NCBI RefSeq assembly: GCF_010671925.1
Contig: NZ_JAAHIH010000010.1
Coordinates: 124,001 to 188,000 of the forward strand
Origin: Moorena sp. SIOASIH
Lineage (GTDB): Bacteria > Cyanobacteriota > Cyanobacteriia > Cyanobacteriales > Coleofasciculaceae
Direction: 5' to 3'
Length of the DNA stretch: 64,000 nucleotides
Shown here: positions 50,732 through 59,429 of the stretch, in pieces
Layout: every line of letters begins with the position of its first letter
Numbering within the stretch: position 1 is the first letter of the stretch
Notes under the pieces: model-generated
The model's input: the letters and a program-made list of their open reading frames with translations, nothing else
Told to the model about the DNA's origin: nothing
The model's database searches: none
Translations under genes and position numbers: made by a program

Positions 50732-50947
50732 GATCAGGGTTAGTCTGCCTAGACTTTTGTTAAGAAATATTAAAAAAGTCTGCCCTTTGTAGAAAAAGGG
50801 CAGATTTAGTTTGATTAACCATTAGAGGCTGAAAAACACAGCAGTTTTTAGATACAGCCTCAGACACCACCTCAGATGTAACTTCAGATACAGCCGAGGT
50901 GTGGGTTACATAGCAACTGACGATTCCTTATTAAGGAGGAAACATCA

Positions 50948-51496
50948 ATGAATTCTACCAATAATATCACGGGAACAGCAGGTGATGATAACCTGTTTGG
51001 CACTGTCGGAAACGATTATATTAACGGTTTCGGTGGCAATGACACGATCTCTGGTAGTGAGGGAATTGATACCCTTATCGGTGGCAGTGGTAATGACCTG
51101 ATCTACGGTGGTTCACAGCTGGATGTGATTAGCGGTGGTAGCGGTAACGATACCATCTTCGGCAGTGAGGGTGATAATGTAATCTATGGTGGTTCTGGTA
51201 ATGACATCATCTATTCTGGCTCTGGCGATGATTACATTCGCAGTGGCAGTGGTTACGACACCCTGTGGCTAGGGGGTGGTGAGGATCGAATTGTCCTCGA
51301 CACCGGCAATGGATATGATACCGTCAACAACTTCCAGCTTGGTCTAACTACCTTTGATGTTGCCAATCCTAATCAGGTGAGCATCGTTGATGGTCAGGAT
51401 GGTGCTGAAATCTTTAGCGGCGGAGACCTCCTGGCTGTGGTGAGTTCGACTCAAGCTAGTACTCTCTACGACAATTTCAATGACGTGTTTGTCTAG
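50948..51496 (+). CDS. Hemolysin-type calcium-repeat protein lacking the PPC-like domain
   Basis: The 182-residue protein consists of calcium-repeat turns (GTAGDDNLFGTVGNDYINGF; GSGNDIIYSGSGDDYIRSGS) and the shared C-terminal module (NGYDTVNNFQLGLTTFDVAN ... STLYDNFNDVFV). It is a shortened paralogue of its neighbours and starts directly at the repeats. AAGGAGG lies 8 bp before the ATG, a strong ribosome-binding site. It has its own upstream copy of the shared leader and its own terminator, so it is probably an independent transcription unit. Extracellular calcium binding is inferred from the repeats. Confidence 0.88.
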   Translation: MNSTNNITGTAGDDNLFGTVGNDYINGFGGNDTISGSEGIDTLIGGSGNDLIYGGSQLDVISGGSGNDTIFGSEGDNVIYGGSGNDIIYSGSGDDYIRSGSGYDTLWLGGGEDRIVLDTGNGYDTVNNFQLGLTTFDVANPNQVSIVDGQDGAEIFSGGDLLAVVSSTQASTLYDNFNDVFV

Positions 51497-51565
51497 GGTT
51501 TTTCTACAAGCCTCTGGTAAAGCAAAGCTTGCCGGAGCATAAAATCATGATTTGATTAGCATAGT

Positions 51566-51593
51566 GCGTCTGAGTTAACTCAGGCGCATTTTT
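51566..51593 (+). terminator. Rho-independent terminator after the second calcium-repeat gene
   Basis: GCGTCTGAGTTAACTCAGGCGC is followed by ATTTTTG. It is nearly identical to the one at 50704. Confidence 0.85.
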
Positions 51594-51787
51594 GATGAGG
51601 GTTTTTCTCCCCAGGGATTTTATTAAGAACTATTACAAAAATGGCGTTTTTTCATAAAAATGGAAAATTTAACTTGATTAACTATTAGAGGCTGAAAAAC
51701 ACAGCAGTTTTCAGATACAACCTCAGATACTACCCAGGTGTGCATTACATAGCAACTGACAATTCATTAATTACGGAGCAAACATCA

Positions 51788-52741
51788 ATGGTTTCTAATG
51801 ATAACTTTGCAGACCGGGTATTCTTAAACGGTACATCAGTTAGTACCACAGGCACTAACGTCGGTTTCACTGGGGAGCCAGGTGAGCCGAATCATGCACG
51901 ATTTGACCCCCAGTTGAATTCTGCGTGGTGGTCTTGGACAGCTCCCGCTGATGGTATCGTGACCATTGACACTTTTGGGAGTAACTACGACACTACCCTA
52001 GCAGTCTACACCGGTTCAGCAGTTAACAGCTTAACAGAGATTGACAGTAATGATGACAGCTTTAGCTTGAACAATAACATTTTTACTTTTCAAAGCGCAG
52101 TTCAATTTACTGTTAACGCTGGTACAACCTACCAAATTGCTGTTGATGGCTTTTTCTCCAGCACAGGCTTAATTGATCTCAACATCAACTTAGATATTGA
52201 CGACAATCTTATTTTGGGAACATCAAACGATGATACCCTGTTCGGCACTGTCGAAAACGATCAGATTGAGGGTTTGGCTGGCAATGACACAATCTTTGGT
52301 AGTGAGGGAATTAATACCCTTCTCGGCGGTGATGGTAATGACGTGATCTACGGTGGTTCACAGCTGGATGTGATTCGCGGTGGTAGCGGTAACGATACCA
52401 TTTTCGCCAGTGAGGGTAATAATGAAATCTTTGGTGGTTCTGGTGATGACGTCATCTATTCTGGCTCTGGGGATGATTTCATTAATAGTGGTACTGGTAA
52501 CGACACCCTTTTCCTAGGGGGTGGTGAGGATATAATTGTCCTCGAAAGCGGCAATGGCTTTGATACTATCAACAACTTCCAGCTTGGTCTAACTACCTTT
52601 GATGTTGCCAATCCTAATCAGCTGAGCATCGTGGATGGTAATAATGGTGCCGAAATCTCGAGCGGCGGAAACCTCCTGGCTGTGGTGAGTTCGACTCAAG
52701 CTAGCACTCTCAACGACAATTTCGATCAGGTGTTTGTCTAG
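51788..52741 (+). CDS. PPC-like domain plus hemolysin-type calcium-repeat protein (third of three)
   Basis: This 317-residue paralogue of the first gene has the same PPC-like domain (NDNFADRVFLNGTSVSTTGT; NSAWWSWTAPADGIVTIDTF), with a nine-residue insert near NNNIFTFQSAVQF. Fewer calcium repeats follow, ending in the shared C-terminal module. The ATG at 51788 follows GGAGCAAACATCA. The region from the preceding terminator to the start codon is a near copy of that before the first gene, so promoter and gene were duplicated together. Repeat number differs among the three, consistent with expansion and contraction. Confidence 0.88.
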   Translation: MVSNDNFADRVFLNGTSVSTTGTNVGFTGEPGEPNHARFDPQLNSAWWSWTAPADGIVTIDTFGSNYDTTLAVYTGSAVNSLTEIDSNDDSFSLNNNIFTFQSAVQFTVNAGTTYQIAVDGFFSSTGLIDLNINLDIDDNLILGTSNDDTLFGTVENDQIEGLAGNDTIFGSEGINTLLGGDGNDVIYGGSQLDVIRGGSGNDTIFASEGNNEIFGGSGDDVIYSGSGDDFINSGTGNDTLFLGGGEDIIVLESGNGFDTINNFQLGLTTFDVANPNQLSIVDGNNGAEISSGGNLLAVVSSTQASTLNDNFDQVFV

Positions 52742-53160
52742 GGTTTTTCTGTAAGCCTGCGGTAGAGCAAAGCTTGCCGGAGCATAAAATAATTTTTTGG
52801 CATAATTATTGTTAGATGAGGAGAGGAAGATCACAGAATTATAACTTCGGTGATCTTCCCCCTCTTGCCCTTGTTGCGATTCTCACCAATGAATGATATT
52901 ATATCGGGATGATTAGTGATAAAAAACCATCTCCGATTCAACCTTACTCCTTTCCTTCAGCATAGCTGCCTTACTTTTTGCCCGTGCGCGAATCACAATA
53001 TTATACCAGATATAGCATTTCCAAATGAATGGTAAAAAAAGATCACAGTTCTTTCCATTCCCAAAAATTACTATATACTTTCTTGTCTCTTGCCTCTTGC
53101 CTCTTGCCTTTTGCCTTTCTCAAGGTAGACTATGTTCACAACTGAAATAAAAATGCTATA
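52742..53160. other. Intergenic region with a bidirectional hairpin
   Basis: GGAAGATCAC (52825-52834) pairs with GTGATCTTCC (52850-52859), flanked by purine- and pyrimidine-rich arms, a possible terminator for the calcium-repeat gene. CTCTTGC heptamers occupy about 53089-53117. No gene is seen. Confidence 0.6.
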
Positions 53161-54048
53161 TCAACGCCACAACCTCTTAATTTCCTGCCAAATTTGTGAT
53201 TGTCCTAACTGAGTATTCGGATGAGTTAACACTCCCTGACTGGGACTAAATAAAAATGCCAGCATAAATAAACCAAAAGCTACTAAAACAATTGCTGGTC
53301 CAGAAGGCAGATTAAAAAAATAACTCAGGTACATACCAGTAATACTAGCTACTACCCCAAGGGCTGAACCCAAAATCATCATCTGGTGTAACCGATTGAC
53401 TAATAAATAAGCTGTTGCTCCTGGTGTGATTAACATGGCTAGCACCAAGATCACTCCAACTCCTTTGAGGCTAGCGACAATGGTCAAGGCAATCAAGATC
53501 ATCAGACCAAAGTTCAGCAAGTTGGTTGGTAAACCTGCTGCTTTTGCCCCTAATGGGTCAAAGGTATAATACATTAATTCTTTGTACAGCAGGAGAATGA
53601 TTGATAGTACAATCGCGGTGATAATGGCTGTATTGATGACTTCTTCATTGGTGACACTCAAAATATTGCCGAATAGGAAGTGATTGAGGTCAATTTTGTT
53701 ATCTTTCTGCATCACCGTAATTAAGGTGATGCCTAGGGCAAAGAAAGCGGAAAACACAATCCCCATAGCGGCATCTTCTTTAATTTGCGATCGCGTCCGG
53801 ATCCAAGTAATCACCACAGTGCTAACCACTCCAGCAATAAACGCTCCCACAAAAATGTCAGCACCGATCATAAATGCGATCGCTAATCCCGGTAGTACAG
53901 AATGACTGATAGCATCTCCGAGTAACGCAAGTCGCTGTACCATGAGGTAGCTACCAACTGCCGCACAAACGATGCCCACTAAAACCGCAGTAATTAGCGA
54001 TCGCTGCATAAACCCATAGTGCAACGGCTCAATTAAAACCTCTAACAT
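53161..54048 (-). CDS. mntB: Manganese (or zinc) ABC transporter permease
   Basis: The 295-residue ABC-3 family permease has about eight transmembrane helices. Marks are VLVGIVCAAVGSYLMVQRLA, GDAISHSVLPGLAIAFMIGA (the coupling region) and LKGVGVILVLAMLITPGATA. It moves metal across the inner membrane with the ATPase encoded upstream on the same strand. The gap to that gene (54049-54425) is filled by repeats. Assignment to manganese rests on the binding protein at 55565. Confidence 0.9.
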   Translation of the reverse strand: MLEVLIEPLHYGFMQRSLITAVLVGIVCAAVGSYLMVQRLALLGDAISHSVLPGLAIAFMIGADIFVGAFIAGVVSTVVITWIRTRSQIKEDAAMGIVFSAFFALGITLITVMQKDNKIDLNHFLFGNILSVTNEEVINTAIITAIVLSIILLLYKELMYYTFDPLGAKAAGLPTNLLNFGLMILIALTIVASLKGVGVILVLAMLITPGATAYLLVNRLHQMMILGSALGVVASITGMYLSYFFNLPSGPAIVLVAFGLFMLAFLFSPSQGVLTHPNTQLGQSQIWQEIKRLWR

Positions 54049-54203
54049 ATAGCATTTTTAGGTGATTTGTGAACATACTCCTTCAGGAAAGGCAAGAGGC
54101 AAGAGGCAAGAGGCAAGAGTTAATCAAGCATAGAATAATTTTCGGTAATATCTTGTGCATTTAAAGTGTATATTAGTGAAATCAAATAAAAAAAATAGAG
54201 CCC

Positions 54204-54422
54204 AGTCCCCTTTTGCCTTTTGCCTTTTGCCTTTTGCCTTTTGCCTTTTGCCTTTTGCCTTTTGCCTTTTGCCTTTTGCCTTTTGCCTTTTGCCTTTTGC
54301 CTTTTGCCTTTTGCCTTTTGCCTTTTGCCTTTTGCCTTTTGCCTTTTGCCTTTTGCCTTTTGCCTTTTGCCTTTTGCCTTTTGCCTTTTGCCTTTTGCCT
54401 TTTGCCTTTTGCCTTTTGCCTT
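54204..54422. repeat. TTTTGCC heptamer array of about 30 units
   Basis: A nearly perfect run of about thirty 7-bp units lies between the two mnt genes, ending 4 bp before the stop codon of the ATPase gene. The minus strand reads GGCAAAA. All three frames on each strand are open or nearly so (FAFCLLP or KGKRQKA peptides), which explains several spurious long frames. A short GGCAAGA array lies at about 54088-54118. Confidence 0.97.
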
Positions 54423-54425
54423 CTT

Positions 54426-55244
54426 TCACTTTACAGCAACTGGATCTAACCAAAAAACGACTTGACCACCATAAGCCTGTTGCATATTAGCTGCACTCAA
54501 TACCTCTTGCCTAGAGCCACTAGCAATTAACTCCCGATTCAACAAAATCAAATCATCAAAATGAGTCATCGCTTCTCCCAAATCATGGTGAACTACTAGC
54601 ACAATTTTTCCGGCATCGGCGAGTTGATGGAGGATAGTAAAAATTACAGCTTCAGTTTTTTTGTCAATACCAGCCATCGGTTCATCAAAACAGAATATAT
54701 CTGCTTGTTCAGCTAATGCTTTAGCGAGAAAAACCCGTTGCTGCTGTCCTCCCGATAGCTGTCCAATCGGACGATTGCGGTAATCACTCATGCCAACTTG
54801 TTCAATTGCATCTGCTGCGATCCGCCGGGATACCGTAGAAAAGCGACGAAACCATCCTGTTTTGCGGACTCTACCCATTAGCACAACATCCCAGACAGTC
54901 GCGGGATAAGTCCAGTCAATTTGCGTCCGCTGTGGCATATAAGCCACATTTTCTAACTGTTCTATCAAGGGTTTTCCCTGATACATAGCTTTGCCTGTGG
55001 CAGTGGGAACTAACCCCAGCATGGCTTTCATCAAAGTACTTTTCCCTGCACCATTAGGACCAATAATTCCGGTTAATCGTCCTGGTTTGATCTCACAGTT
55101 GATATCCCTGAGTGCTTCTACTAGGCGGTAGTGTACACCCAGTTGCCTCAGGGTAATGGTTCCTGTCTGGGACAGATTGCTATATCCAGCTTGGTGTTTC
55201 CTCTTAGGAGAAGCAAGGTGATGAACCGAGGCAGCATCTGGCAT
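54426..55244 (-). CDS. mntA: Manganese (or zinc) ABC transporter ATP-binding protein
   Basis: This ABC ATPase has Walker A GIIGPNGAGKSTLMKAM, signature LSGGQQQRVFLAKAL, Walker B ADIFCFDEPMAG and the switch histidine in VLVVHHDLGEA. The phrase VAYMPQRTQIDWTYPATVWD is typical of metal-type importers. The frame extends upstream to 55349, but that part (ILFIFHGKLFSYLFHF) is not ABC-like; the ATG at 55244 (MPDAASVHH) is preferred. It is divergent from mntC, and mntB follows. Confidence 0.93.
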   Translation of the reverse strand: MPDAASVHHLASPKRKHQAGYSNLSQTGTITLRQLGVHYRLVEALRDINCEIKPGRLTGIIGPNGAGKSTLMKAMLGLVPTATGKAMYQGKPLIEQLENVAYMPQRTQIDWTYPATVWDVVLMGRVRKTGWFRRFSTVSRRIAADAIEQVGMSDYRNRPIGQLSGGQQQRVFLAKALAEQADIFCFDEPMAGIDKKTEAVIFTILHQLADAGKIVLVVHHDLGEAMTHFDDLILLNRELIASGSRQEVLSAANMQQAYGGQVVFWLDPVAVK

Positions 55245-55564
55245 AGAGGGTTCCGGAAACAAAAAATGAAACAAATATGAAAATAGTTTACCATGAAAAA
55301 TGAAAAGAATATGATAAGACTTATGCTGCAAACCCAGTTTCTTAGGCATGTAGCGCCTTCATGAGGGGGTTTCCACGCCAGTTGCTCATGGCGCATGGGT
55401 CTGTGTGGGTCACCTGCGTCCGCACTGCTGTTTGCCCTGTGGAACGCCAGTCGCTCATGGGGGGAACCCCCAAGACCGGGCTGGATCGCTGTTTCAATCC
55501 CCTGAATTCCTTCGTGGGGTATTTTTGAATTTTGAATTGATAATTTTGAATTGGAGCAAAGCGG
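55245..55564. promoter_or_regulatory. Divergent mntA/mntC control region carrying a dispersed palindrome cluster
   Basis: The region must hold both mnt promoters. Positions 55345-55520 contain repeated CGCCAGTTGCTCATGG and CGCCAGTCGCTCATGG, a GGGGGAACCCCC palindrome and a CCCCTGAATTCCTTCGTGGGG hairpin split as CCCC/GGGG. These look like an inserted palindromic element rather than operators. GGAG 8 bp before the TTG at 55565 serves mntC. Confidence 0.55.
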
Positions 55565-56542
55565 TTGAGAATAATTACTCAGTCCCAGACTAGAAAGCCC
55601 CAATGGTGGCTAACAGTAGTAATCATTTTAGGAGTCTGGATAAGTGGGTGTGATACCACCGGAACAAAGCAGAGTGGTATTGATGGCGATGATAAGCCGA
55701 ATGTAGTTACCACTAGCACTATCATTACTGACTGGACGAAACAAGTAGGAGGAGATGAAATTGAACTGACGGGTATCCTAAAACCGGGAGCAGATCCCCA
55801 TGTCTATGAGCCAGTCCCAGCAGATACTATAGCGTTGGAACAAGCAAATCTGATTTTCTACAATGGCTACAATCTAGAACCAGCACTGATTAAGCTGATT
55901 AAGTCTGCTGGGGTTAAGGTCAAGAGCTTTGCGGTTGGGGAAGTGGTGTCACCCTTGGATTTTGAATACGAAGGAAAGAAGGAACCGGATCCTCATGTTT
56001 GGGGGGATGCTAAAAATGCGATCGCAATGGTCAATGCCATTCGGGATCAGTTGATTGAACTCTCACCAGAGGACAAGGAAGAATTTACCAAGAATGCAGC
56101 ACAGCTAACTGCTGAATTGAAAAAGCTTGATGGTTGGATTATCCAGCAGATTCAAACTATTCCTCAGAAGCACCGCTACCTAGTCACAACTCATGATGCT
56201 TTTCAATATTATGCTCGTGCCTATGGCATACCAGTGGCTGGAACCTTAATTGGCATGAATACTGAGGAACAACCCAGTGCTCAGACTGTCAAGGGTTTGG
56301 CAGACGCTATCAAAAAAATTGGGGTTCCGGTGATTTTTGCCGAAACCACGATTAACCCAGCTTTGATCAACACTGTGGCCCAGGAAGCTGGAGTGAAGTT
56401 AGCGCCACAAGAATTATACTCTGATTCCTTAGGTGTACCAGGTAGTGAAGCTGATACTTACATTAAAATGTTAATCACTAATACTCACACAGTTGTGGAA
56501 GCCTTAGGAGGCAACTATCAAACGTTTAATCCAGTTGAGTAA
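55565..56542 (+). CDS. mntC: Manganese-type ABC transporter substrate-binding lipoprotein
   Basis: The 325-residue cluster A-I binding protein has a lipoprotein signal ending in WISGC (C29). Metal ligands can be placed: the first His in GADPHVYEPVP, the second in EPDPHVWGDAKN, a Glu in VIFAETTINP and an Asp in ELYSDSLGVPGSEADTY. The His-His-Glu-Asp set is typical of Mn/Fe binders and of Synechocystis MntC, rather than the His-rich zinc type; no His-rich loop is present. The start is TTG with a GGAG site upstream. It is transcribed away from mntA and mntB. Confidence 0.92.
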   Translation: MRIITQSQTRKPQWWLTVVIILGVWISGCDTTGTKQSGIDGDDKPNVVTTSTIITDWTKQVGGDEIELTGILKPGADPHVYEPVPADTIALEQANLIFYNGYNLEPALIKLIKSAGVKVKSFAVGEVVSPLDFEYEGKKEPDPHVWGDAKNAIAMVNAIRDQLIELSPEDKEEFTKNAAQLTAELKKLDGWIIQQIQTIPQKHRYLVTTHDAFQYYARAYGIPVAGTLIGMNTEEQPSAQTVKGLADAIKKIGVPVIFAETTINPALINTVAQEAGVKLAPQELYSDSLGVPGSEADTYIKMLITNTHTVVEALGGNYQTFNPVE

Positions 56543-56599
56543 TGTACTTGACTAATGCAGTTTACTATTTGCCAGAGACTTGTTTAAGTTTTCAATCAT

Positions 56600-57367
56600 T
56601 TAAGCAATCAATGAACTCTGCTCCACATCTATCATCCTAAAATAAAGTACCTGTTCATTAATTTCAAGATTATTGATCATCTTCACAGTAGCCAGTAAAC
56701 CTTCACTAATCAGTTCGCTCTTGACTTCACCGTATTCCGTCTGCAAGATAATATTTTTTTCCCGGTCATCATTGGAGACATTATTAGGATCTGTCCAGGT
56801 TCCTTCTCCTCCTATTTGGGTTACGGCTACCATGAAGTCTATAACGTGGAATTTATGCTCTGGTACGATCAGCGTCAACAGTTCCCGTTCTACTCGATCA
56901 AATCGAACATTGGTATCTTCATCCCCAAAGAGCAGTGCGTAAAATACATCTTTAGCTTCAAGCAAAAGTTCGTTACCCTTACTACTCCTTTCGGTGTTAG
57001 TAATTAGGGCTGTCCCTTTTTGAGGGGGATTATTTAGGTATCCTTCTGCTTCAAGTTGCTCCCGATCTAGTCTCTTATACCTCTTGATAATTTGGGCTAG
57101 TTTGTCCTCATCAAGCTCTATCTTGGAGATGCGTTCAAGTCTAGCCCGGTGTTTTCTTTCTTTATCTTCTAACGCTAGAGCTAGCTTCTGGGTAGTTGGC
57201 GGTTGTATCCCACAGACCAATTGGTTGTCTCGGCTCAAGGTTAATGAGATGATCTGCTCTACTAACCACTCTTTATCCTGGTTCATCAGCATTTTGCGCA
57301 ACCGCTCACTGAATTCGTCAGATAACTCTGTCTTGATTTGGTCGATTAATTTTTTAAGGGTTGTCAC
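56600..57367 (-). CDS. Hypothetical cytoplasmic protein, no recognised family
   Basis: A 255-residue hydrophilic, charged protein. It starts with helices (TTLKKLIDQIKTELSDEFSE; DKEWLVEQIISLTLS), then a basic helical region (KLALALEDKERKHRARLERI). The C-terminal half is alpha/beta (DVFYALLFGDEDTNVRFDRV; LLTLIVPEHKFHVIDFMVAV; INNLEINEQVLYFRMIDVEQ). There is no signal peptide or membrane segment. The start is GTG: the second of two close GTGs (57367) is better spaced from AAGGAGA. I cannot assign a function. Confidence 0.7.
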   Translation of the reverse strand: MTTLKKLIDQIKTELSDEFSERLRKMLMNQDKEWLVEQIISLTLSRDNQLVCGIQPPTTQKLALALEDKERKHRARLERISKIELDEDKLAQIIKRYKRLDREQLEAEGYLNNPPQKGTALITNTERSSKGNELLLEAKDVFYALLFGDEDTNVRFDRVERELLTLIVPEHKFHVIDFMVAVTQIGGEGTWTDPNNVSNDDREKNIILQTEYGEVKSELISEGLLATVKMINNLEINEQVLYFRMIDVEQSSLIA

Positions 57368-57860
57368 GGTCACTCTCCTTCTATGCTGTAGTCACCCATT
57401 TAACTGGCCTATACCAAGTGCCGGTCAAAGTAGTAATTTACTGATAGGATTACCGTTGCTGTTGACTAGTATTTGACTAGTATTTGACTATTAATAGTTA
57501 ACATTTAACCCTCAACGGTCAACCTTAAACATAGTTACCCCAAGGAATGCAACATGGTATTACTTAATATTTTGGCTTGAAAAATTAGAAATTGGGAATT
57601 GGCTGGACAAGATTCAATAGAAGAAATGTGCTATAAGTTACCAAATTACAAAAAACTAAGCTATTAAACCGGTAACTTGTACATTCAAGTATATGGAGCA
57701 GATGGAGTAACGGATGGATTAGGGGATGTTTTGACGCTGATTCCCTTAAAACTCTCTTTATTATTGCCTTTTGCCAATAGCCATGCATGCCTTTTGCCTT
57801 AAAAGGATAAGCAATGTCGCTCACTCGTAATGAGAATTGCTATAAATACAATGGTCATAT
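57368..57860. other. Intergenic region, no gene supported
   Basis: It contains three GACTAGTATTT direct repeats at about 57451-57487, CAACGGTCAACC words and scattered TTTTGCC units. A 79-codon minus-strand frame (57585-57824) runs across these without protein-like features. Confidence 0.5.
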
Positions 57861-59102
57861 CTATCGATTAATTAGGTCTTGCAACCGTTGCTCATCTTTA
57901 ATCATGTCAAAATCCGCCTCAATATTAATAAGATACTTAAGTCTATCATTCAAACTCATCGCTTGTTCTAGACTGGCAATTGCTGAGTCAATCTCACCGT
58001 TTAAGGCATAATAACAAGCTTGGTTGTAGTAAAGATTAGATGAATTTGATTTTAGCTGCCGTACTCTTTCCAAACTGTCCCAGGCTTCTTCATAGCGACC
58101 AAGTTTGATCAAGGCATAGGCTCTATGGTTCCAAGCATGATGAAAATCTGGGTTGATCTGAATAACCTGATCATAGGAAATCAGTGCTTCTTCATAGTGT
58201 TCCATGTATCTGAGAGTATAACCTTGTCCAAACCAACTCCTAAAGTTGTTCGGATTAATTTTAATCGCCTCGGCATGGGCAGCGAGGGATTCTTCATATC
58301 GCTTTAATCTCTGCAGGGCTTGGCCTTTTCCTGACCAAGCCACATCGGAATCTGGCTGGAGCTGAAGCGCTTTTTCATAGGATGCGATCGCATCTTCATA
58401 GCGATTTTCAATCCAGAGAGCGTGCCCTTGATTGATATAGTCATCAACCGTTAAATAAAGCTGGGGATTGGCAGACTTTAACGACTCCAGCTGTTTAGTT
58501 AGCTCTTCCAGTTTTTGTTGGACTTCTGGAGCAACAAATTCTTCTTGGATAATGGACGGAGTAATTCGAGAAATTTCGTTAAAAATCTGCTCTTTCTCAT
58601 GTTGAGCAGCCACAACTAGATGCTGGAGTTGAGAAACTAAATCAGATTTAAGGGTTTCCAGCTCCTGCTTGAAAGCTTCAACTTGTCGTTTTAATTCCGT
58701 AGTGACTTCAGCATCAATTTGCTCTTTTATTTTTTGTTCAGCTTCTTCTTGGAATTGCTTTTGCGTCTCAGACACTAATTGGTTGATGATGCTACGACGT
58801 AGCAAGAGCACTGCCAGACTAGTAACAATAGGCATGGCAATTAGTACTGTAATTAAAAGGTTGAGCAGGTTAATCGTCCAGTCAAAGGTTCGATGAACTT
58901 CCGATTGGATATGATTGCGAATTGTATAACTTTTCTCTAGATGATCATTAATTAACCTTTCCACTTCCTCGCGTTGTTGGTTGGACAGTAGTGGAGTCGG
59001 TGGTGTAGCGTTAGGAAATGATGAATTAGGTTGAGCAATTGCCCCCTCAACTGATAGCAGTAAAGTAGCCAAAGTAATAGCAAGGTTAGGCTTGATTTTC
59101 AT
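57861..59102 (-). CDS. Signal-peptide/TPR protein with a transmembrane helix and coiled coil
   Basis: The protein begins with a signal peptide (MKIKPNLAITLATLLLSVEG, AIAQ cleavage region). A linker, a transmembrane helix (LLNLLITVLIAMPIVTSLAV) and a coiled coil of about 100 residues (AEQKIKEQIDAEVTTELKRQ) follow. At least four TPR units come next (ALWIENRYEDAIASYEKALQ; AWSGKGQALQRLKRYEESLA; HAWNHRAYALIKLGRYEEAW), ending in a degenerate TPR (DEQRLQDLINR). It is probably a membrane-anchored scaffold. The frame reaches 59198, but the ATG at 59102 gives the signal peptide. A MITE lies 57 bp upstream. Confidence 0.85.
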   Translation of the reverse strand: MKIKPNLAITLATLLLSVEGAIAQPNSSFPNATPPTPLLSNQQREEVERLINDHLEKSYTIRNHIQSEVHRTFDWTINLLNLLITVLIAMPIVTSLAVLLLRRSIINQLVSETQKQFQEEAEQKIKEQIDAEVTTELKRQVEAFKQELETLKSDLVSQLQHLVVAAQHEKEQIFNEISRITPSIIQEEFVAPEVQQKLEELTKQLESLKSANPQLYLTVDDYINQGHALWIENRYEDAIASYEKALQLQPDSDVAWSGKGQALQRLKRYEESLAAHAEAIKINPNNFRSWFGQGYTLRYMEHYEEALISYDQVIQINPDFHHAWNHRAYALIKLGRYEEAWDSLERVRQLKSNSSNLYYNQACYYALNGEIDSAIASLEQAMSLNDRLKYLINIEADFDMIKDEQRLQDLINR

Positions 59103-59167
59103 AACCACTGATATCAAGTATTGCCAATCCGAATGAACTGTGTTTTCATAATTGAGCGACAAGTAAT

Positions 59168-59390
59168 GTAAGCATTCAGCCGTCAGCCTAAGGCTCACGC
59201 TGCGCGAACAGCCGTCAGCCGTCAGCCGTCAGTGGTCAGTGGTCAGCTTATTTTATTCAAAAGTACCGATTGCGCTACGCGCACGCTGCGCGAACACTAG
59301 CGTGGCCATTTCCGTAGCTTGGCCTTTGGCTGATAGCTGATAGCTGATAGCTGATAGCTGATAGCTGATAGCTGATAGCTGAATGCTTAC
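59168..59390. mobile_element. MITE copy 2: same 13-bp ends, 8-bp target duplication CAAGTAAT
   Basis: The 223-bp element starts GTAAGCATTCAGC (59168-59180) and ends GCTGAATGCTTAC (59378-59390). CAAGTAAT is repeated at 59160-59167 and 59391-59398. The interior has CAGCCGT units, TCAGTGG units, two GCGTAGCG-type palindromes and a GCTGATA array, and no gene. It sits between the divergent TPR and antiporter genes. Confidence 0.92.
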
Positions 59391-59429
59391 CAAGTAATTA
59401 CATTTTATATACGAGCGCAAACATTTCGG

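Noticed and set aside
54155..54490. Open frames of about 80-110 codons on both strands (FAFCLLP and KGKRQKA repeats)
   Set aside because: They are translations of the TTTTGCC array; a 7-bp unit without stop codons is open in every frame and encodes no real protein.
55488..55520. TTTCAATCCCC near a hairpin, recalling a CRISPR repeat end
   Set aside because: It occurs once, with no regularly spaced copies, spacers or cas genes. The tandem arrays in the window have 7-15 bp units and no unique spacers, so they are not CRISPR either.
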